A stretch of 64,000 nucleotides of DNA from the NCBI RefSeq assembly GCF_003855395.1, contig NZ_CP034015.1:4412001-4476000 (forward strand). The letters are read 5' to 3'. Source of the DNA: Shewanella livingstonensis. GTDB lineage: Bacteria; Pseudomonadota; Gammaproteobacteria; Enterobacterales; Shewanellaceae. Positions 8,799 to 19,469 of this stretch are shown here, one piece after another. A model generated the notes under the pieces. The model saw only the letters and a program-made list of their open reading frames with translations. It made no database searches and was not told the DNA's origin. The translations under genes were made by a program, and so were the position numbers. Numbering within the stretch: the stretch's first letter is position 1; the number at the start of each line of letters is the position of its first letter.

Positions 8799-10280
8799 AT
8801 GAGTTTTAAAGATTTACGCAGCTTCATCGATCATTTGGAAGCAAATGGTGAGTTAAAGCGCATTAGCTATCCTGTTGACCCTCATTTAGAAATGACGGAG
8901 ATCGCCGACCGTGTTTTACGATCGGGTGGCCCCGCACTGTTATTTGAAAATCCTACTAATCACACCATGCCAGTATTGGTTAACTTATTTGGCACGCCTA
9001 AGCGCGTGGCAATGGCATTAGGTAAAAATGACCCTCTGGCTTTGCGCGAAGTTGGAGAATTATTAGCATTCTTAAAAGAGCCCGAGCCACCAAGTGGCTT
9101 TAAAGATGCCATCGCGAAAATTCCTATGTATAAGCAGGCATTAAATATGCCGCCAAAAACAGTCCGTAATCCGCCTTGTCAGCAAGTGGTTAAAACCGGT
9201 GATGAAGTCGACTTAACTGCATTACCCATTCAACATTGCTGGCCAGGAGATGTGGCCCCATTAGTTACTTGGGGACTCACCATCACCAAAGGACCGCGTC
9301 AAAAAAGACAAAATTTAGGTATTTATCGCCAACAGTTATTGAGTAAAAATAAACTGATCATGCGCTGGTTAGATCACCGCGGCGGCGCCTTAGACTTTAA
9401 AGACTTTAAACAGCTCCATCCAGGTGAACGTTATCCTGTTGTGGTGGCATTAGGTAGCGATCCTGTGACCATTTTGGGTGCCGTGACCCCAGTGCCAGAT
9501 TCCATGAGTGAATATGCTTTTGCAGGTTTACTGCGCGGCGAACGTACTGAAGTATGCAAAGCCATTAGCTGCGATCTTGAAGTACCTGCCACCAGCGAAA
9601 TTATTCTTGAAGGTTATATCGACCCTGATGAAACCGCAGAAGAAGGCCCATACGGCGATCACACCGGTTATTATAACGAAACTGATTCCTTTCCAGTATT
9701 TACCGTTACCCATATTACTCACCGTAAAGATGCTATTTATCATAGTACCTACACTGGCCGTCCACCCGATGAACCAGCAATGTTAGGGGTGGCGTTAAAT
9801 GAAGTATTTGTACCTATTTTACGTAAGCAATACCCAGAAATTATTGATTTTTATTTGCCCCCTGAAGGTTGCTCTTACCGCATGGCAATCATTTCAATCC
9901 GTAAACAATATCCAGGGCATGCTAAGCGTGTAATGATGGGCGCTTGGTCATTCCTTCGCCAATTTATGTACACTAAATTTATTGTGGTTGTTGATGAAGA
10001 TGTCAACTGCCGCGATTGGCAAGATGTTATTTGGGCCATTACCACAAGAATGGATCCCACTCGCGATACCATGATGGTAGATAATACTCCTATCGATTAC
10101 CTTGACTTTGCATCTCCTGTTGCTGGTTTAGGATCGAAAATGGGCTTAGATGCCACCAACAAATGGCCAGGCGAAACGACTCGAGAGTGGGGTACTCCCA
10201 TTGTGATGGATGACAAGACAAAACAGAGAATTGACCAAATTTGGGATGATCTCGGTATTGAAGATGTACCAACATTGTAA
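8799..10280 (+). CDS. ubiD: 4-hydroxy-3-polyprenylbenzoate decarboxylase UbiD
   Basis: 493 aa, full length for UbiD. It starts [21 protein letters not shown] and contains the family blocks for prenylated-FMN binding ([26 protein letters not shown]), [11 protein letters not shown], and the [15 protein letters not shown] stretch. It carries out the decarboxylation step of ubiquinone synthesis and needs prFMN made by UbiX. AGGCGG precedes the ATG. fre follows 80 bases later on the same strand, as in Escherichia coli, so the two are likely co-transcribed. Confidence 0.97.
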   Translation: MSFKDLRSFIDHLEANGELKRISYPVDPHLEMTEIADRVLRSGGPALLFENPTNHTMPVLVNLFGTPKRVAMALGKNDPLALREVGELLAFLKEPEPPSGFKDAIAKIPMYKQALNMPPKTVRNPPCQQVVKTGDEVDLTALPIQHCWPGDVAPLVTWGLTITKGPRQKRQNLGIYRQQLLSKNKLIMRWLDHRGGALDFKDFKQLHPGERYPVVVALGSDPVTILGAVTPVPDSMSEYAFAGLLRGERTEVCKAISCDLEVPATSEIILEGYIDPDETAEEGPYGDHTGYYNETDSFPVFTVTHITHRKDAIYHSTYTGRPPDEPAMLGVALNEVFVPILRKQYPEIIDFYLPPEGCSYRMAIISIRKQYPGHAKRVMMGAWSFLRQFMYTKFIVVVDEDVNCRDWQDVIWAITTRMDPTRDTMMVDNTPIDYLDFASPVAGLGSKMGLDATNKWPGETTREWGTPIVMDDKTKQRIDQIWDDLGIEDVPTL

Positions 10281-10360
10281 CCACAGTGATCCGATTAGGG
10301 CATAAATAGCTATAATTAACTCATTGATAAAAAATTATAAAAGGGTTTAAAGGACGTTAG

Positions 10361-11059
10361 ATGAAAACCATTCGTTGTCAGATTGAAAAAGTCACCCCGT
10401 TTAATGACGCTGTATATCAAGTGTTCCTTAAACCTGAAACAGCCTTTGATTTTAAGGCTGGCCAATACTTATCTGTAGTCATGGGTGAAAAAGACAAACG
10501 TCCTTTTTCTATAGCTTCTGCCCCTAATGCTGCCTTAATTGAGTTGCATATTGGTGCTGCCGTTAGTGAAAGTTATCCCATGCAAGTGGTTGAACGGTTA
10601 CAAACTGCAAGTCATATTGATATTGAAGCCCCTGCTGGCGAAGCTTTTTTACGTAGTGAGAGCCACAGACCGCGCATCTTAATTGCTGGCGGCACCGGTT
10701 TCTCATACATAAAAAGTATCGTTGAGGCACAGATTGCTAACGGTGAAACCATTAATACTAAATTGTATTGGGGTTGTCGTAACGAAGAAGCAATGTACTA
10801 TCAAGATATTGCTCGTCAATGGCATGCTGACCATTCATGGTTAGAGTTTATTCCGGTAGTTGAACTGGCAGACAGCACATGGCAAGGCAAACAAGCTAAT
10901 TTACTTGAGCAAATTAAGCAGGACTTTGTCAGCTTAAATGGCTACGACATTTACATTGCCGGCCGTTTTGACATGGTTGGCGCAGCACGAGAACTATTTC
11001 GTGAGCTTGGGGTTGAAGAAGCCCACTTATATGGCGATGCATTTGCTTTTATCAAATAG
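10361..11059 (+). CDS. fre: NAD(P)H-flavin reductase Fre
   Basis: 232 aa, the length of E. coli Fre. The FAD/flavin-binding domain contains RPFSIAS (RxxS motif) and the NAD-binding half has LIAGGTGFSYIKSI, LYWGCRNEEAMYY and IYIAGRFDMVGAARE. It reduces free flavins with NAD(P)H in the cytosol; the reduced flavin can feed ferric-iron reduction or flavin-dependent enzymes, including UbiX/UbiD cofactor supply. AAAGGACG is the ribosome site. A terminator follows 23 bases after the stop. Confidence 0.96.
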   Translation: MKTIRCQIEKVTPFNDAVYQVFLKPETAFDFKAGQYLSVVMGEKDKRPFSIASAPNAALIELHIGAAVSESYPMQVVERLQTASHIDIEAPAGEAFLRSESHRPRILIAGGTGFSYIKSIVEAQIANGETINTKLYWGCRNEEAMYYQDIARQWHADHSWLEFIPVVELADSTWQGKQANLLEQIKQDFVSLNGYDIYIAGRFDMVGAARELFRELGVEEAHLYGDAFAFIK

Positions 11060-11081
11060 GCGTTCTGATTAACCATTATTT

Positions 11082-11106
11082 AAACCGGCAAATTTGCCGG
11101 TTTTTT
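11082..11106 (+). terminator. Terminator of ubiD-fre
   Basis: AAACCGGCAAATTTGCCGGTTT is a self-complementary hairpin followed by T residues, 22 bases after the fre stop. Confidence 0.9.
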
Positions 11107-11205
11107 ATTTCGCTCATGTTAATACCCATCTTTATTGCAAGATAGTTTTGTATTCTAAAACTCATTTCTTTAACATTAGTCCACATTTATTATTAAGGTC
11201 ATCCA

Positions 11206-11784
11206 ATGAAACTCAGTCAATTAACCCAACCCATTTACGATCATTTATACCGCGACATTTTTGAGTTTCGCAACACCTTTGACCTACCTGTTAATGATAG
11301 TGCTAGCCTAGACGATAAAGCAGACACTCTACATACATCATTAATTATTGAAGAAATGACTGAGCTTGCAGAAGCCGACTCGCGCATGGAACAAGCTGAT
11401 GCCATTGTTGACTCAGTTTACGTGCTAATGGGCCGCTTAGTACACTTAGGAGCCTCTCAGGTAAGCGATCGTATTGAGATCAGCTACCTTATCGATTTAA
11501 TGCTAAACGTGGCTAAAAACCGTCAAATAGACTTTATCCAATGCTGGGATGAGGTGCACTCAAGTAATATGAGCAAAGTATGCCGCAACCAGCAAGAGTT
11601 AGACGAAACCATCGCCTTTTACGCTAAACAAGGTGTTGAAATAGTCGGTAGCACTAAAGGTGAGTTTATTATTGCCAAGTGCGCTAAAGATGTTGATATG
11701 GCAGGTAAAGTGGTACGCCAAGGCAAAGTGTTAAAGTCGGTTTACTATCGCCCGGCAGACTTAACCACATTAGTACGAGATTAA
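11206..11784 (+). CDS. MazG/HisE-like NTP pyrophosphohydrolase family protein
   Basis: 192 aa. The all-alpha NTP-pyrophosphatase signature is visible: IIEEMTELAEADSRMEQADAIVDSVYV supplies the EExxE...ExxxD metal ligands at ~residues 49-75. A second conserved region, CWDEVHSSNMSKVCRNQQE, is typical of the larger single-domain members annotated as phosphoribosyl-ATP pyrophosphohydrolase-like. Histidine synthesis genes are not nearby, so a nucleotide clean-up role is more likely than HisE. TTAAGGTC is the ribosome site; it stands alone between two terminators. Confidence 0.75.
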   Translation: MKLSQLTQPIYDHLYRDIFEFRNTFDLPVNDSASLDDKADTLHTSLIIEEMTELAEADSRMEQADAIVDSVYVLMGRLVHLGASQVSDRIEISYLIDLMLNVAKNRQIDFIQCWDEVHSSNMSKVCRNQQELDETIAFYAKQGVEIVGSTKGEFIIAKCAKDVDMAGKVVRQGKVLKSVYYRPADLTTLVRD

Positions 11785-11830
11785 TCGGTAAATCAGCTAC
11801 AGGATTTTCACTTAGTCGTACTGGTTTACT

Positions 11831-11866
11831 CATAAAAAATGCGCTTTCATTAGCGCATTTTTTATG
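11831..11866. terminator. Bidirectional terminator, 15-bp stem
   Basis: CATAAAAAATGCGCT pairs perfectly with AGCGCATTTTTTATG around a 6-nt loop. T and A runs on both sides let it serve the gene ending at 11784 and the convergent gene ending at 11878. Confidence 0.9.
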
Positions 11867-11877
11867 ACTTTTTTCAG

Positions 11878-12897
11878 TTATGCGGCCACCGAAATGTTGC
11901 TTTTGTTCAACGCCTTAATGAATCGTTGCGGCTCATCCACACTCAAATGCACCTTTTTCATTGGTTCAGGTAGCTGGCCCATACCACCATGATAAATAAC
12001 CGGACGGCTTAGGGTAATAGTGATATTACTCAGCCCACGACCAATAATAATGGTTTCTAGCTCATCTTTATTTAATTCAGTTGATTCTTGAATATCAACA
12101 CTGGCAATATCCGCAATGTTGATGACCATAAATCCCCACAATGAATTATTGATCACTAAGTTATCTCTGATTAAATACAAAGAGTAATAACGCGCTAGTC
12201 GATGATTAGCCACCATAGACATCAAGGTATAGGCAATAATGCTCGAGACAATAATCGCCACCCACTCACTCCATGATGCCAGTAATACGTAACTCAGACT
12301 CGACGCACTAATATAACCAATAAGCATTAACCAGACATGCCAGCGTGTCGCGCTAACAAGATTGATATTGGCAATTGCGGGTGGGTGATTACGTGAGAAC
12401 CATGGGATAGAATAAAACCAGTTAGTGGCTTCACTAGCCATAATAAGCGCGAGTGTTAAGCTTTTATCATCACCATCTCGATAAGTCTCAACGGCACCCA
12501 CTCTAGGATCACCTTTAAGTTTTCTCACCTTCAACAATCCACGAGCGACGCTGACAATTAAGTACAGTTGAATCACTAATAACACAGCGATAATCGGGTA
12601 ACGTATCCACGCAATAAATTCAAAATAATGGGCAATTTCTGCAGGAAAACTTAATCGAGCCACTAAGCTGCTTAAACTTAAAATAACTAACATTTTCCAT
12701 AACTTCTGGCCGCCTATTTTAATGATGCAATACCAATAACACAGTGGCAATAACACAAAATAAAGCGCTGAAATAATACTTAGCGACAACTTATCAGCAT
12801 CGCTCATTAATGACTCTGGGGTTAACTGAACTCCTAAGGCAAAACAACACAGCATTAACACTAAAAAGATTAACCGATACTTAACCGTCGCTCTCAT
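11878..12897 (-). CDS. Membrane protein of unknown function, 339 aa
   Basis: Not recognised. Four hydrophobic helices occupy the first ~130 residues, a loop of ~65 residues carries charged DPRVGAVETYRDGDDK and FSRNHPP segments, two more helices lie at ~195-235, and a soluble C-terminal ~100 residues end in a beta-rich segment (VINIADIASVDIQESTELNKDE). That tail is reminiscent of PH-like domains found after membrane helices in bacterial proteins, but the resemblance is loose. AAGGATGAG sits before the ATG. It is monocistronic, between a terminator and the esterase gene. Confidence 0.8.
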   Translation of the reverse strand: MRATVKYRLIFLVLMLCCFALGVQLTPESLMSDADKLSLSIISALYFVLLPLCYWYCIIKIGGQKLWKMLVILSLSSLVARLSFPAEIAHYFEFIAWIRYPIIAVLLVIQLYLIVSVARGLLKVRKLKGDPRVGAVETYRDGDDKSLTLALIMASEATNWFYSIPWFSRNHPPAIANINLVSATRWHVWLMLIGYISASSLSYVLLASWSEWVAIIVSSIIAYTLMSMVANHRLARYYSLYLIRDNLVINNSLWGFMVINIADIASVDIQESTELNKDELETIIIGRGLSNITITLSRPVIYHGGMGQLPEPMKKVHLSVDEPQRFIKALNKSNISVAA

Positions 12898-13065
12898 TGA
12901 TACTCATCCTTGTGATTCGTCATATTTTATACATATGGGGACGTTAAGAAATAAAGCAAGTTGTTAACATATCAACAATAAACACTTTGGTGGAGATAGA
13001 TTAATAAAAAATTGTTACTGGAAATGACTGATTAAACAGAACGGTTACCTTAAATAATTTAAATG

Positions 13066-13983
13066 TTACTCAACGCGTTTAAATAACCAAGATAGACCAT
13101 GAATTGCGGTTGTAGGGAAAGCCATCGAATGATCGGCCTCAGGGATCACCAGCAGCTTAAGTGTTAAATCGCCAGATTGTGCCGAGGGATGAGATTGAAG
13201 TATTTGATAAAAAGCCTGAGCATCCGCCACCATATGGTGATTCTCATGAGTATAAGGCGGCTTTTCTAATTCACCAATACCAACAAAGACTTTCGCTGAT
13301 ATTGCAGATGTTTGACTAAAACGCCGAGTAAACTGCTGCAACAATTGCTTATTATCGAACCACAGAGATGGGCTACCCAACACATAATAATCAAATAGTC
13401 TTGGTCGTTCTAAAAGAATATAGGCACCCAATAAGCCACCTAACGAATTACCCATAAAGGTGTCGTGCTGCTTATCAACCCGAAAATTCGCTTCAACAAA
13501 GGGCATCACAACATCGCTGATAAAGCTAACATGCCGTTTAGCCTCACCCGTTAGTAATTTCCAGCTAGGATCATGACTTGGAGTATAATCTCGAATTCGG
13601 CTCGTAGGGCCTTTACTTGGTTTTTGATAATTGATTGCCACCAAAATAGCTTGCTGCATCATATTGCTATTCATTGGGAATCGAGTCGCGCCAGACACCA
13701 CTTGTAAACTATACAAACCATCGGTCATGTAAATAACAGGATATTGATGCACGCTGTTCTGTTGATAATTTTTAGGTAGCTTTATCAACACAGGATAACG
13801 ACGATCGCCATCTTTAAGTATAAATTGATGGGTACGGGGAATAGTGACGGTTGTCGCGGTTGAATACACATCAACCTTGTGGATAGGTGAACGAGGTTGT
13901 ACAACATCATTATTCGCTAACGCACAAGCTAGGGACGACCAGCAACTTATCATCAAACCGATTAACCAATAAGTTTGCTTCAT
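13066..13983 (-). CDS. Secreted esterase, alpha/beta hydrolase (PF00756/IroE-like)
   Basis: 305 aa with a signal peptide ending around ACALA (residue ~22). The alpha/beta-hydrolase core shows PVIYMTDGLYSL, the nucleophile elbow GNSLGG (Ser about residue 179) and a likely catalytic His in PEADHSMAFPTT near the C-terminus. This is the esterase D/Fes/IroE group, whose members cut siderophore esters, S-formylglutathione or acyl esters. No siderophore genes are adjacent, so the substrate is open. A periplasmic location is expected. Confidence 0.85.
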   Translation of the reverse strand: MKQTYWLIGLMISCWSSLACALANNDVVQPRSPIHKVDVYSTATTVTIPRTHQFILKDGDRRYPVLIKLPKNYQQNSVHQYPVIYMTDGLYSLQVVSGATRFPMNSNMMQQAILVAINYQKPSKGPTSRIRDYTPSHDPSWKLLTGEAKRHVSFISDVVMPFVEANFRVDKQHDTFMGNSLGGLLGAYILLERPRLFDYYVLGSPSLWFDNKQLLQQFTRRFSQTSAISAKVFVGIGELEKPPYTHENHHMVADAQAFYQILQSHPSAQSGDLTLKLLVIPEADHSMAFPTTAIHGLSWLFKRVE

Positions 13984-14015
13984 CCATCCCAGCCTGATTT
14001 TATAACCGACAAACG

Positions 14016-14876
14016 TTAAATCATATAATCAAGTGCAAGCGCGATAAACAATATCATCCCTGCCCAGTTATTATTTAAAAATGCCTTAAAACAGGGAGCA
14101 CGTTCATGGCGGTAAATTAATTGTTGCTGATAAACGGCAAAACCAATGAAGCTGATAATGCCTAAGCCATAAATAACCCCACGCTCAGCAACCAGTCCGG
14201 CCATGATAAAACACCCGAGCGCAGCTAGTTGAAATAAACCGATGATTTGCCGATCAAAGCGACCAAATAAGATAGCCGTTGATTTAATACCTACTTTTAA
14301 ATCATCGTCACGATCGACTATGGCATACATAGTGTCGTACGCCACCGTCCAACACCAATTTGCCATAAATAGCCACCAAGCTTCTGCAGGGACTTCACCC
14401 AGCTGGGCTGCATAGGCCATCGGAATTGACCAACTCCACACAATGCCCAAAAACATTTGTGGCATGTTGGTCACCCGCTTCATAAACGGGTACATCACAG
14501 TCAACACAATCCCAACAACAGATAGCTGTACCACCAGTGGGTTGAGCCATAATACTAAGCTAAATGCAGCCAAACCTAAGAGAGTAAATAGGATAAGAGC
14601 CTCTTTAACAGACACTTCCCCCGACACCAACGGTCGCATACTCGTACGCTCTACATGAGCATCTAGTTTACGATCGGCAAAGTCATTAATAATGCAGCCA
14701 TTGGCGCGCATAATCACCACGCCAACAATAAAAATCAGCAGCACCTTAATATCCGGCAACCCTTGAGCCGCTAACACCAGTGCCATTAAACACGGCCATA
14801 GCAACAGTAAAGTGCCAATAGGTCTATCAATGCGCATTAATCGTGCATAAGCACGCAGCTTGTCTTGCAATGACAT
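14016..14876 (-). CDS. ubiA: 4-hydroxybenzoate octaprenyltransferase UbiA
   Basis: 286 aa from the ATG at 14876, which lies nine bases after GGAGAG; an in-frame ATG at 14903 would add nine residues with no ribosome site. The first Asp-rich motif is [15 protein letters not shown] and the second is YAIVDRDDD, both needed for Mg-prenyl diphosphate binding. Seven to nine membrane helices follow the UbiA pattern. It attaches the polyprenyl tail to 4-hydroxybenzoate in the inner membrane. uvrD ends 38 bases upstream on the same strand, so the two may be co-transcribed. ubiC is not next to it. Confidence 0.96.
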   Translation of the reverse strand: MSLQDKLRAYARLMRIDRPIGTLLLLWPCLMALVLAAQGLPDIKVLLIFIVGVVIMRANGCIINDFADRKLDAHVERTSMRPLVSGEVSVKEALILFTLLGLAAFSLVLWLNPLVVQLSVVGIVLTVMYPFMKRVTNMPQMFLGIVWSWSIPMAYAAQLGEVPAEAWWLFMANWCWTVAYDTMYAIVDRDDDLKVGIKSTAILFGRFDRQIIGLFQLAALGCFIMAGLVAERGVIYGLGIISFIGFAVYQQQLIYRHERAPCFKAFLNNNWAGMILFIALALDYMI

Positions 14877-14913
14877 TGGTGCCATCTCTCCATGATTTAG
14901 CATGCGAAGTAGA

Positions 14914-17103
14914 TTAACAACGCTCTAACTTTGCTAACGACACTAACAGCCATTTACTGCCAAAATCGACAAAATTAACTTGCACACGGCCTTTTTCTCC
15001 AGAACCTTCAAAGCTAGTCACAACCCCTTCACCAAACTTAAAGTGTTTCACTTTAGAACCCACTTTATGGCCCGTGTCATTAAAGCCATGAGGTTTCTTG
15101 GTCACCACAACCGCCGCTGCACGAGCAGGAAAACGCTTGCTAACCGATGGAGTAACTTGAGCACGTATACGAATTTGCTCAACGAATTTTTCAGGGATTT
15201 CGTTAATAAAACGTGATGGGCTAGCATAATCTTCACGACCATAAATACGACGAGATTCAGCATAACTGATATACAGTTTTTGCATTGCACGGGTCATACC
15301 GACATAACACAAACGGCGCTCTTCATCTAAACGATCGCCTTCATCCAATGCCATCTTGCTTGGGAATAGTCCTTCCTCAACGCCAGCCATAAATACCATT
15401 GGGAACTCAAGCCCTTTGGCTGAATGCAACGTCATCAATTGCACTGCATCAGTAAAGGCATCAGCCTGTCCCTCGCCTGCTTCTAATGCTGCATGAGACA
15501 AAAAGGCATTAAGCTCGCCCATATCTTCAAGCTCTTCTGGCATTTCGAAACTGCGCGCAGCAGTGACTAACTCATTTAAGTTTTCAATTCGCGCTTGGGC
15601 TTTCTCGCCTTTCTCGGCCTCGTACATGGTGCGTAAACCTGAACGGTCAATCACACTATCAGCCATCCGATACAGCAACATATCTGCCGTATCTGTGCGC
15701 ATTGAGATAATTAGCTCCATAAAGCCATTAATGGCATTTGCCGCACGTCCAGCAAGTACTTTTTCTTCAATTAAATGCACACAAGCTTGCCATAACGTTA
15801 GCTGATGCTGTCTGGCCGTGGTGCGGACAATGTCTAAAGTCCGATCACCAATACCACGAGCGGGAGTGTTGACCACTCGCTCAAAGGCGGCATCGTCGTC
15901 TTTGTTATTGATAAGACGCATATAACCCATAGCATCTTTAATTTCTTGACGTTCAAAGAAGCGCAAACCACCGTAAATACGGTACGCCAACCCTTTGTGT
16001 AAAAAGGCTTCTTCTAATACTCGCGATTGCGCATTTGAACGATATAAAATCGCGCACTCGCTCAAACTACCGCCTTTTTCTTGCCAATCGCTAATGCGAC
16101 CCACAATAAACTTGGCCTCGTCCGTCTCATTAAAGGCGCAATAGACAGAGATAGGTTCGCCATCTTTGTCTTCAGTCCATAATTCTTTGCCCAAGCGATC
16201 TGGGTTATTAGAAATCACAGCATTAGAGGCATTCAAAATATTCGCCGTTGAACGGTAATTCTGCTCTAAACGAATGGTCTTAGCACCATCAAAGTCTTTT
16301 AAGAAACGATGGAGGTTTTCAATTTGCGCGCCACGCCAACCATAAATTGATTGGTCGTCATCGCCCACAATCATCACATTAGCTGTCTTGCCGGCTAACA
16401 CACGGATCCAAGCATATTGAATTGCGTTAGTATCTTGAAACTCATCGACTAAAATATGACGAAAACGCTCTTGATAATGCGCCAGTAAATGCGGTTTATT
16501 TAACCATAACTCATGTGCACGTAAGAGAATTTCAGCAAAATCGACCAACCCTGCACGATCGCAAGACTCTTGGTAAATTTTGTAAATATTGAGTAAGTTT
16601 TGCTCAATCGGGAAACTGCCCGCATCAATATGCTTAGGGCGTAAGCCTTGGTCTTTTTTACCGTTGATATAACCCTGAGCTTGACGAGGAGGATACTGTT
16701 TCTCATCTAGGTTAAGGCTTTTAAGAATACGTTTTAACAAACGCAACTGATCGTCAGAATCGATAATCTGGAAGCTTTGCGGTAAATTGGCATCTTGATA
16801 GTGGGTACGTAATAAGCGATGAGCTAAACCGTGGAAAGTGCCTATCCACATCCGCCCCATGTTAGTGCCCACGACTTTTTCCACCCGCTCGCGCATTTCT
16901 GCTGCGGCTTTATTGGTGAAAGTAACTGCCAAAATAGAATATGGACTTTGTTGTTCAACTTGCATTAACCACGCAATACGATGAGTTAATACACGGGTTT
17001 TACCACTGCCGGCACCCGCTAACACCAACATATTTGAAAGTGGCGCGCCGACTGCCTCACGCTGCTTATCGTTTAGGCCGTCTAATAATGATGATACGTC
17101 CAT
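14914..17103 (-). CDS. uvrD: DNA helicase II UvrD
   Basis: 729 aa from ATG 17103, directly behind [27 protein letters not shown] matches the E. coli UvrD start, so the upstream ATG at 17130 is not used. Superfamily-1 helicase motifs are visible: AGAGSGKT (Walker A), [28 protein letters not shown], and [11 protein letters not shown]. Family-type C-terminal tail is present ([10 protein letters not shown]...[13 protein letters not shown]). It unwinds 3'-5' in nucleotide excision and mismatch repair. ubiA follows on the same strand. Confidence 0.97.
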   Translation of the reverse strand: MDVSSLLDGLNDKQREAVGAPLSNMLVLAGAGSGKTRVLTHRIAWLMQVEQQSPYSILAVTFTNKAAAEMRERVEKVVGTNMGRMWIGTFHGLAHRLLRTHYQDANLPQSFQIIDSDDQLRLLKRILKSLNLDEKQYPPRQAQGYINGKKDQGLRPKHIDAGSFPIEQNLLNIYKIYQESCDRAGLVDFAEILLRAHELWLNKPHLLAHYQERFRHILVDEFQDTNAIQYAWIRVLAGKTANVMIVGDDDQSIYGWRGAQIENLHRFLKDFDGAKTIRLEQNYRSTANILNASNAVISNNPDRLGKELWTEDKDGEPISVYCAFNETDEAKFIVGRISDWQEKGGSLSECAILYRSNAQSRVLEEAFLHKGLAYRIYGGLRFFERQEIKDAMGYMRLINNKDDDAAFERVVNTPARGIGDRTLDIVRTTARQHQLTLWQACVHLIEEKVLAGRAANAINGFMELIISMRTDTADMLLYRMADSVIDRSGLRTMYEAEKGEKAQARIENLNELVTAARSFEMPEELEDMGELNAFLSHAALEAGEGQADAFTDAVQLMTLHSAKGLEFPMVFMAGVEEGLFPSKMALDEGDRLDEERRLCYVGMTRAMQKLYISYAESRRIYGREDYASPSRFINEIPEKFVEQIRIRAQVTPSVSKRFPARAAAVVVTKKPHGFNDTGHKVGSKVKHFKFGEGVVTSFEGSGEKGRVQVNFVDFGSKWLLVSLAKLERC

Positions 17104-17282
17104 TCTTCCTCCCAGAAATCTGCGAGACATTATATCTTAAATAGCGTGATAATGGCGTGCAATACTTTAGCTATTTTATGCCCATCCATTCCAGGACGAA
17201 AAAGAGAATCAACCCACTAAGATAATACAAAGGTACTAAAATCACTTATTATGATGTTATAACTGCGATAATTAAGCCGAAA

Positions 17283-17311
17283 TTGACAAAGGCACAAGCG
17301 AAAATTACTAT
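17283..17311 (+). promoter_or_regulatory. Sigma-70 promoter for the LysR gene
   Basis: TTGACA at 17283-17288, a 17-base spacer and TACTAT at 17306-17311. Excellent consensus match. It lies about 205 bases before the LysR gene, implying a long leader. Confidence 0.6.
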
Positions 17312-17428
17312 ACAAAATAAAGGGCTTAATTAACTTTAATATTAGGTAAGAGATATCACCGACACTTAACCATTCAAATTCGTTACTCAATAAAGCTAAG
17401 CGCGTAAGGCCAGTAAACAGATCTATTT

Positions 17429-17506
17429 ATGAGCAAGTTGTTCAATGCCATTAATACTCAAAGCCCATTTGAAATGTATTTATTACCCACAGCATTAGCT
17501 GTATAG
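17429..17506 (+). CDS. Possible 25-aa leader peptide upstream of lysR-type gene
   Basis: ATG 17429 to TAG 17504-17506 encodes MSKLFNAINTQSPFEMYLLP then TALAV. It sits inside the predicted leader, ten bases before the LysR TTG start, so translation could be coupled. The ribosome site is weak and a chance frame of this size is possible. Confidence 0.25.
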   Translation: MSKLFNAINTQSPFEMYLLPTALAV

Positions 17507-17515
17507 GTTGTCATA

Positions 17516-18394
17516 TTGAATATCAAAGATTTAGAGCTATTCATTGCTGTTGCAAAATTAGGTAGTTTTTCTAAAGCTGCAAAATCTTTTGATACTCGCA
17601 GAGCATTAGTGAGTCGCCGAATAGGTGAAATAGAAAAACAGCTCGGGGCACCGTTATTTACCCGTACGACAAGAGTCATGGTATTAACCACTGCGGGTCG
17701 CCAATATCTTGCTCAAATAGAACCTTTAGTGAGTCAACTGAATCATGCTGGTTATGTATTCAAACATCGTCATGATGAAGTTCAAGGTAAGTTACGCATA
17801 GGTTTGCTGCCTTTTGTTGACAAGCTTATGGATAAATATATAGCTCATTTCATCCATGCCTATCCTCAAGTCCAATTAGAGGTGTTAATCGTCTCGGATG
17901 GCAGTAAAGAACTCAATCGCTTAGGGCTCGATCTCATTATTGATGCTGGTGAAGTTAATGGCGCCAACCTTGCCGTACATAAATTAACGACTTTTGAACG
18001 TAAAATTTATGCTAGTCCCAGTTATTTAGAGAAATCGTCACTGATCGAAAATACCGATGACTTACAATACCATTCGTTATTAGGCTTTAGAGATGCTCAT
18101 GGCCAACTCGAGCAGACCTGGCATTTTCAGCACGCAAATGTACCAACCCATTACAAAGTTATCTGTAGTGATTTTAACTCGCTCTATCATTTCTGTTTAG
18201 CGGGTGCAGGTATCGCTTTATTACCTCACGTTATTGCTCATGAGGCAGTTGATCAAGGGCAATTGATCAATATTTTACCGCAACACAGCATCGGTTTTGC
18301 AGATATCAGCCTGGCCTATTCCACTAAGAGTCCTCAATCATCTGTGGCAAAGGTATTTTGCGAACATTTGCTTCAAGAGATGGTAGCCAATTAA
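17516..18394 (+). CDS. LysR-family transcriptional regulator
   Basis: 292 aa, TTG start. The N-terminal winged HTH is typical (MNIKDLELFIAVAKLGSFSKAAKSF...RRIGEIEKQLGAPLFTR), then a substrate-binding effector domain of about 200 residues (GKLRIGLLPFVDKLMDKYI... and FCLAGAGIALLPHVI). It belongs to the small-effector CrgA-like branch by general appearance. No divergent target gene is adjacent, and the preceding uvrD gene runs the other way. The unusual start codon and a possible upstream peptide suggest low translation. Effector and regulon unknown. Confidence 0.9.
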   Translation: MNIKDLELFIAVAKLGSFSKAAKSFDTRRALVSRRIGEIEKQLGAPLFTRTTRVMVLTTAGRQYLAQIEPLVSQLNHAGYVFKHRHDEVQGKLRIGLLPFVDKLMDKYIAHFIHAYPQVQLEVLIVSDGSKELNRLGLDLIIDAGEVNGANLAVHKLTTFERKIYASPSYLEKSSLIENTDDLQYHSLLGFRDAHGQLEQTWHFQHANVPTHYKVICSDFNSLYHFCLAGAGIALLPHVIAHEAVDQGQLINILPQHSIGFADISLAYSTKSPQSSVAKVFCEHLLQEMVAN

Positions 18395-18436
18395 TCGGTT
18401 GCACCTATTGCCAATATGCGGCTGTAGTTAGCCATA

Positions 18437-18468
18437 AAAAAAGGTTAGCGAAATCGCTAACCTTTTTT
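18437..18468. terminator. Bidirectional terminator after the LysR gene
   Basis: AAAAAAGGTTAGCGA / TCGCTAACCTTTTTT, a 15-bp stem with a 2-nt apex, in the gap between the convergent LysR and SPFH genes. Confidence 0.9.
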
Positions 18469-18530
18469 GTTAATTCTCACTACCCTGTGACCAACACATC
18501 ACAATAATGATTAATCCGCATTGAGATTAA

Positions 18531-19469
18531 TTATTTCTTATCATCTTTCAGGCCGATACTGTCCATCCAGTATTCAAAATTAACTAAATTACCCGGTAAC
18601 ACAATACGGCTATCGGGTTTACTTAAACCATCTAACTGTCTCATGTATTGCTCACCAAGCTGCATCCGCAAGGCACTTTGGCCACCTTCAGATGAAATAA
18701 CTACCGCTAATCGTTCAATTGATTCTGATGTCGCTTTAGCTAACGTCAGAATTTCTTGCGCTTTACCTTCCGCTTCATTGATACGGCGCTGCATTTCACC
18801 TTCAGAGCGGTTAATGGTTTCAGCCATTACACCTTCTGAACGATTAATTTTACTTTGCTTATCACCTTCACTTTTAGCCAATAATGCCCGGCGTTCACGC
18901 TCGGCATTCACCTGCATTTCCATAGCATTTTTAACGGTTTCTGGTGGGGTTATATTTTTAATCTCATAACGATGTACCCTAATCCCCCACATTGATCCCG
19001 CCTCATCAAGCACCTCAACCACTTTGGCCGAAATTAAATCACGTTCTTCAAAAGTGCGATCTAAATCTAAGGTTCCTATAACAGAACGAGTCGTGGTTTG
19101 CGCTAGCTGAATGGCAGCATAACGGTAATCAGTAATACCATAACTGGCCTTAACGGGGTCGGTAACCGAAATATAAATTACCCCATCGACTTCCACATTC
19201 ACTTCATCACTAGAGAAACACTCTTGCGGCGGTACATCAATGGTTTCTTCTTTTAAGTCATGGATGTAAGCCACTTTATCAACAAAAGGGATCAATGCAT
19301 GAAAACCAGCATCTAAGGTATTGTGATATTTACCTAATCGCTCAACTATATAAGCCGACTTTGTTGGTACAAGGCAAATAGATTGGAATAATTTAAGCAC
19401 AAAAATAGCAAAAATAACCCCCCAAATAGCCATCACAATAAAGTCAGTATCAATTCCATTAATGATCAT
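18531..19469 (-). CDS. SPFH/band-7 membrane protein (stomatin-like, QmcA type), second copy
   Basis: 312 aa. One N-terminal membrane helix (~10-30), then the SPFH domain (SAYIVERLGKYHNTLDAGFHALIPFVDKVAYIHDLKEETIDVPPQECFSSDEVNVEVDG) and a helical coiled region rich in RAL/LAKSEGDKQSKINRSEG repeats. These proteins form large membrane-attached oligomers linked to FtsH-type proteolysis and membrane microdomains. Its ATG overlaps the stop of the upstream SPFH gene by one base (TAATG), which indicates translational coupling. Confidence 0.93.
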   Translation of the reverse strand: MIINGIDTDFIVMAIWGVIFAIFVLKLFQSICLVPTKSAYIVERLGKYHNTLDAGFHALIPFVDKVAYIHDLKEETIDVPPQECFSSDEVNVEVDGVIYISVTDPVKASYGITDYRYAAIQLAQTTTRSVIGTLDLDRTFEERDLISAKVVEVLDEAGSMWGIRVHRYEIKNITPPETVKNAMEMQVNAERERRALLAKSEGDKQSKINRSEGVMAETINRSEGEMQRRINEAEGKAQEILTLAKATSESIERLAVVISSEGGQSALRMQLGEQYMRQLDGLSKPDSRIVLPGNLVNFEYWMDSIGLKDDKK

